NCBI GenBank assembly: GCA_013365325.1
Contig: JABVXV010000084.1
Location: 90,764-154,763 of the forward strand
Source: Dipetalonema caudispina
Taxonomy: Eukaryota > Nematoda > Chromadorea > Rhabditida > Onchocercidae
Direction: 5' to 3'
DNA: 64,000 nucleotides
A program made the translations under genes and the position numbers. Positions 60,162 to 64,000 of the stretch are shown here, piece by piece (position 1 is the first letter of the stretch; every line of letters starts with the position of its first letter). Under the pieces are notes generated by a model. The model made no database searches. It saw only the letters and a list, made by a program, of their open reading frames with translations, and was not told the DNA's origin.

Positions 60162-63100
60162 TCAAGGCAAAAATCTACTGTATAACATCATGCAAAACAA
60201 CGTTATTGAGCAATATGAAAAGGGTAGGAAAAAGAGCAAAATGAAGAAAACACAAATTGGTATTAAATTACGGTAGTAAGCAAGATAACGCAAATTGAGG
60301 CACGGTTTCTGGAAAGCAATAATTGATGAATGTGCTGGAACAAAGACATTTGGATATTCTGGATCAAGTAAAAGTCGAGCAACAAAACCAGTTAGTGTGG
60401 AATCTTCGTAGCACTGCGAAAGATGTTGGATAAATCCGGTACGATTAATGGCTCTAGAAATCCGGTACAGTAATCTGGATAACCACCAAACTTCATCAGA
60501 ACGAAGTGATGAAATGATTGCTGGTGTTGCTTTCCAGCATTTCGAGTAATCAAAACGATGCGTTCCTTGAGCAACCTACAAATCTAATCAAATTATAAAT
60601 TCTGTAAAATTTGGAAAGTTTCATCAACTCACAAATTTTCAATTATATTTTTGATACGAACGGAATTCTTTTGCAAACTAATATCAAAATCTTTCCCAAT
60701 ACACCCAAATCGCTTTCTTGTTGTTCAGTATTGTCATTTTTAGTGAGTACACAGAAAATCGTTTACTATTAATGTCAAAAGATGATTAGAATATCACAAA
60801 CAATGCCAACCTAAATATTTTGTTTGAAGCAACTGCTGACAGAATTGATTTGGACTTTTTGTTACTACTCGAAAAATAAACGGCACTATCGCACCGGCCT
60901 GTTCGCAATCTACAGTATTCTAGTCAGTGGAATTTCTATTCCCTCATCGAGATGAAACACCTAGATCGCATATAGGAAAATTCATTCAATCGAGTTTTGA
61001 ACATATTTCTGATACAGAAGCTCACCTGTTTTCTTCCAAGTGGTGTAAGATACATCAATTTTGTCGATGGATCAACATAATATTCGGGGATCTGTTTTTG
61101 TGAAAGTGGTGAAAAAGAGCTCAATGACTTCTGTGAATTAGAAGCGCTCTCAACGTTAGTAGAAGATTCATTTGCTGATACTGTACTCGTGGAAAGAGTG
61201 ACATTTTGTGAATCATTGTAACCTACATCTGACACAGCTTTGCTCGCATTCACAATAAGCCTCTCCAATGCTTCCAGAGTCTTTTTGTGCTCCAACAAAA
61301 GCAATTCCTCCTCTGCAAATAACATTTTATTTTAAACTAACTTTATAAACATATTTTTTTATTGAGATTCCATTCTTTAATGATAATTTCTCATCCGAGT
61401 ACAATGTCACAGTAATCAAAAGTAGAAAATAAAAAATTCATAAAAGACGCAGGAGATTCCCCTCTCTCATGTATTTCATCCCTCTACATGATTTCTAATG
61501 CCTGGAACATTCACCAAACAGTAGTGAATATGAAGTGACACTTGGCATCTCAAAATATGAAGCGAACATTTCGAATATATCAGTCTTAAATGATTCATTA
61601 AGGATTCATACCACTGATATTAGTATAGTAATCATAACAAAAATGGCAAAAAATGATTGCAAAAAAATGTGGAGAAAAATGTGGGACTAAAATAAATCTT
61701 AACTGTAAAAAAAAAAACCATTTAATGACAATTTCAAAAAATATTAACAATCATTTCGGTTTTTTTTCCAACATCCCATCTTGTTAAAAAAATCTCCCTT
61801 TACCTTACATAGAATAAGTGAATATACAAATGATTAAAAGCAAAATCAAACCAAGGCAGAAGAACGTGCGCTGAAACCAGTTTGCTTTTTCCAACCTTTC
61901 TTCATCTTTCATCACTCTCAGAGACAAATTTTCTGCACTCTTTTTCAATGAATTCATTAAAGTAAGCACACTGGGCTCCAAATTATATTCCAAAGCCTCG
62001 TAGACCTGTATAAAGTTACAGTAGCATAGCATCGTAATATTAGTATTTGAGTTGAACAATTTCTCTTAGTAATTCACTAAATTTTACTGCAAATCCTTTG
62101 TTCGAAAATTTTTGGATTTTTTTGGGATTTTTCTGACTGAATGGAAACATTTCTATCCTTTAAAATGAAAATATAACTTGGATTGATACTGCATTGATAT
62201 CGTATATTATATAATTTATATCACTCCAAAACCACGATAAGGTGTTCAAGTTATATTTCCTAGGAAGGAGCTAACAGTGAACAAATTTTACATAAAGACT
62301 CAGATCTTCAAATTTTATCACTAGTAAATTTTACAAAACCATCCGAATTTAAAAAATCATTTGGATTTTTCAAAACACGTAAAACTAACCTCCAACATAT
62401 CAGGAGAAGTTAAAATACAAATGTATGAAGCTAAATTCTCTACATCTTGTGTACATTCGAGTGAAAATTTTCGCCGCCAGAATGCATCTGACAAATCGGT
62501 ATAATAACGACGATTGGAACGAATAAATGGCATAACACGTTGTAGATCATTGCCACAGTAACGCCACGGTCGGATCCATGTAACCCATACATCTGAAAAT
62601 CTGAAAATTACATCCTGTCCTACTCTTTGAAATATCGCATTAAGAATTCCGCTCATCTCGGAAAAGTTTAACTTTGGGAACATAATTCAAGCGTTTAGAT
62701 CTCGGCACATAATTCAAATGCATAAGTATTTTTATAGAAAATACAAACAAATGAATGATTAGGCCAACCAAAAAGATTGGTAAACGATGGATTTGGTGGC
62801 CAACGAGTGAATAATGATAAGAAAAAATCAAAAAGTTCATCCGCAAATGGTGCATTCCATTGTAATTGAAGTTTTGTTTGGGAAAAATTGAAATCTTCCG
62901 ATTCAGCAAGTGCAAATACATGAATTTCCCTAAGAACGAATCTGAAATTGGAATGCTGTAAGGGAAAAAATTGGAAACAAAAACACTACTGTATTAGAAG
63001 CAAGTTCGAAAACAACCAAAAAGAAAGCTATATTTCGTAATCCTTGGAACTTGAATTTTAAAATATTTCTTCGTGATGAAACATTTTGGAAGTGTTCAAA

Positions 63101-64000
63101 TTGATCAAAAATAATCACAGTTAACCTAAGGGAGATGAAACGATAATCAGTTGGCCAATTTGACAGCGAACAGTATGAACGAACAAGAATACATATGAAT
63201 GTAAGAAAATGTGGTGAGATAGACTGCGTCATAGTTCGCAATGTCCGAATGGAATGTGATGAGGGACAAAGCGCATATCGTCTTAAAGCTTCCTGTAATC
63301 ATGAAGTTAGCAAATATATATAAAAATACCACAATACCATAAATGATGATGGCTAGCAGATTAAAACACAATTGCAACGCTTGGAAATGATAATTGATAT
63401 ATTTACGTTATCGGAACAATGAACCAGTTACAGATAAACCTTGTCTAATAAATGCTAATAATGAAACTGAAAGATATTAATAGCAATAAACAGTCAAACT
63501 TAAAACTAATGGAACTCATATTAGGTAAATAATCTAAACGAAGACAAGAAAAAAAGTTACAGCGGAACATGTTTCCCAAAAGTCTATTCACTTTACCTCA
63601 AGGCTCTAAAAGTAAAGCTTTTGCGTAAAATTATTAAGACCAGCTTTACTTATCATAAGTTGCCTAAGATTAGACTACTCAAATCATTAACAATCCATAC
63701 AACGGAATAGCTGATATTTAATGCGAAAAAGTAAGCGCTAGACTTGTATGTATTCATGCCATCGTTTTAGTCCCTATGAGACTAAATGGTTGTGTAGCGT
63801 TTGCGATAAGTGAAATTAGCAGTAAAAATTTGACAAACACACTTCTTTAAAGAGATTCAGCGGCGTACTGTAACTACTCTTTATTGTATTTTCGGGATGA
63901 ATTTTTTTCGCCGTTACAGCAACTGAATTTTCGTCATTTACCGGCATCATAAAACAAACATAATCGGCAAGAAGTCTCATATAAACACTATCTTGCACCG
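60162..64000 (-). CDS. Sphingomyelin phosphodiesterase 4-like (neutral sphingomyelinase 3), 5' truncated
   Basis: SMPD4 is a C-terminally anchored ER/nuclear-envelope protein reported to hydrolyse sphingomyelin. The gene enters from the right edge, so the N-terminal half is missing. Exons read on the minus strand: 64000-63843, 63292-63126, 62941-62769, 62592-62390, 62005-61852, 61312-61026 and 60575-60162. Family landmarks in order are DSVYMRLLADYVCFMMP, FVLREIHVFALAESEDF, FFLSLFTRWPPNPSFTNLF, VWVTWIRPWRYCG, LMYLTPLGRKQ, WLSRLLYRISRAINRTGF and NLRYLAYYR. A terminal hydrophobic helix (NLIPICVFFILLFFLPFSYC) ends at the stop, matching the membrane anchor of the family. The exon ending at 61852 has an uncertain donor (G|GTTTGA). 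An exon may be missing between 63292 and 63843, where the human protein is longer. Enzymatic activity is assumed from family only. Confidence 0.82.

Noticed and set aside
60119..60223. Plus-strand exon-like stretch KPPSPQFIINSPCEFKAKIY with good splice sites
   Set aside because: It is antisense to the C-terminal exon and 3' UTR of the SMPD4-like gene. Antisense of a hydrophobic helix readily gives a hydrophilic open frame, and no partner exons were found.
60792..60916. Minus-strand exon-like stretch reading AGAIVPFIFRVVTKSPNQF
   Set aside because: It has plausible splice sites, but the exon at 61026 joins in phase 0 directly to 60575 and restores the family sequence; including this stretch would interrupt it.

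Overview
The window is eukaryotic nuclear DNA, very AT-rich, with short spliced exons, GT-AG introns of about 50-900 bp and many homopolymer and microsatellite tracts. A nematode is the best fit. Several genes have a splice-acceptor-like site 0-33 nt upstream of the chosen ATG with no convincing upstream exon, as expected for spliced-leader trans-splicing. One gene also has the N-terminal XTBD architecture of nematode PAXT-1. The base composition resembles a spirurid/filarial worm, but genus and species are inference only.

Layout, left to right: (1) 1-7.1 kb, AT-rich sequence with microsatellites and no supported gene. (2) 7.1-9.7 kb, plus strand, NF-YC, the histone-fold subunit of the CCAAT-binding factor, seven exons including one GC-AG intron. 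(3) 11.1-21.7 kb, minus strand, a 24-exon Rho guanine-nucleotide exchange factor of the PLEKHG4 (puratrophin-1)/quattro/ARHGEF40 type (Sec14-like, spectrin-like, DH, PH). All exon phases agree and give about 1197 residues. (4) 21.7-38.8 kb, a 17-kb divergent intergenic block full of poly(A)/poly(T) runs and simple repeats. (5) 38.8-45.1 kb, plus strand, nucleoporin Nup93 (Nic96 family), 15 exons, about 798 residues. (6) 47.6-55.8 kb, plus strand, a mitochondrial FAD-dependent oxidoreductase of the DMGDH/SARDH/PDPR family, 19 exons, about 835 residues. Its inter-domain linker appears shortened and two introns carry related repeat copies. (7) 57.0-59.2 kb, minus strand, a PAXT-1-like XTBD protein (XRN2 partner), six exons, 329 residues. 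(8) 60.2-64.0 kb, minus strand, the C-terminal part of an SMPD4-like neutral sphingomyelinase-3 whose 5' end lies beyond the right edge.

The genes are ordinary conserved housekeeping functions (transcription, Rho signalling, nuclear pore, one-carbon/choline metabolism, RNA decay, nuclear-envelope/ER membrane) and do not form one pathway. SMPD4 and PAXT-1 lie head-to-tail 0.94 kb apart and might be co-transcribed. Nup93 and the FAD enzyme are also in tandem, but 2.5 kb apart. I see no mobile-element coding sequence, CRISPR, rRNA or convincing tRNA. I found no clear evidence of an undescribed multi-gene system. The most useful leads are the unexplained coding-like segment between PAXT-1 and SMPD4, the missing linker in the FAD enzyme, and the intronic repeat pair. 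Exon joins were made by eye from splice sites, phase and family resemblance; no alignment or transcript data were used.
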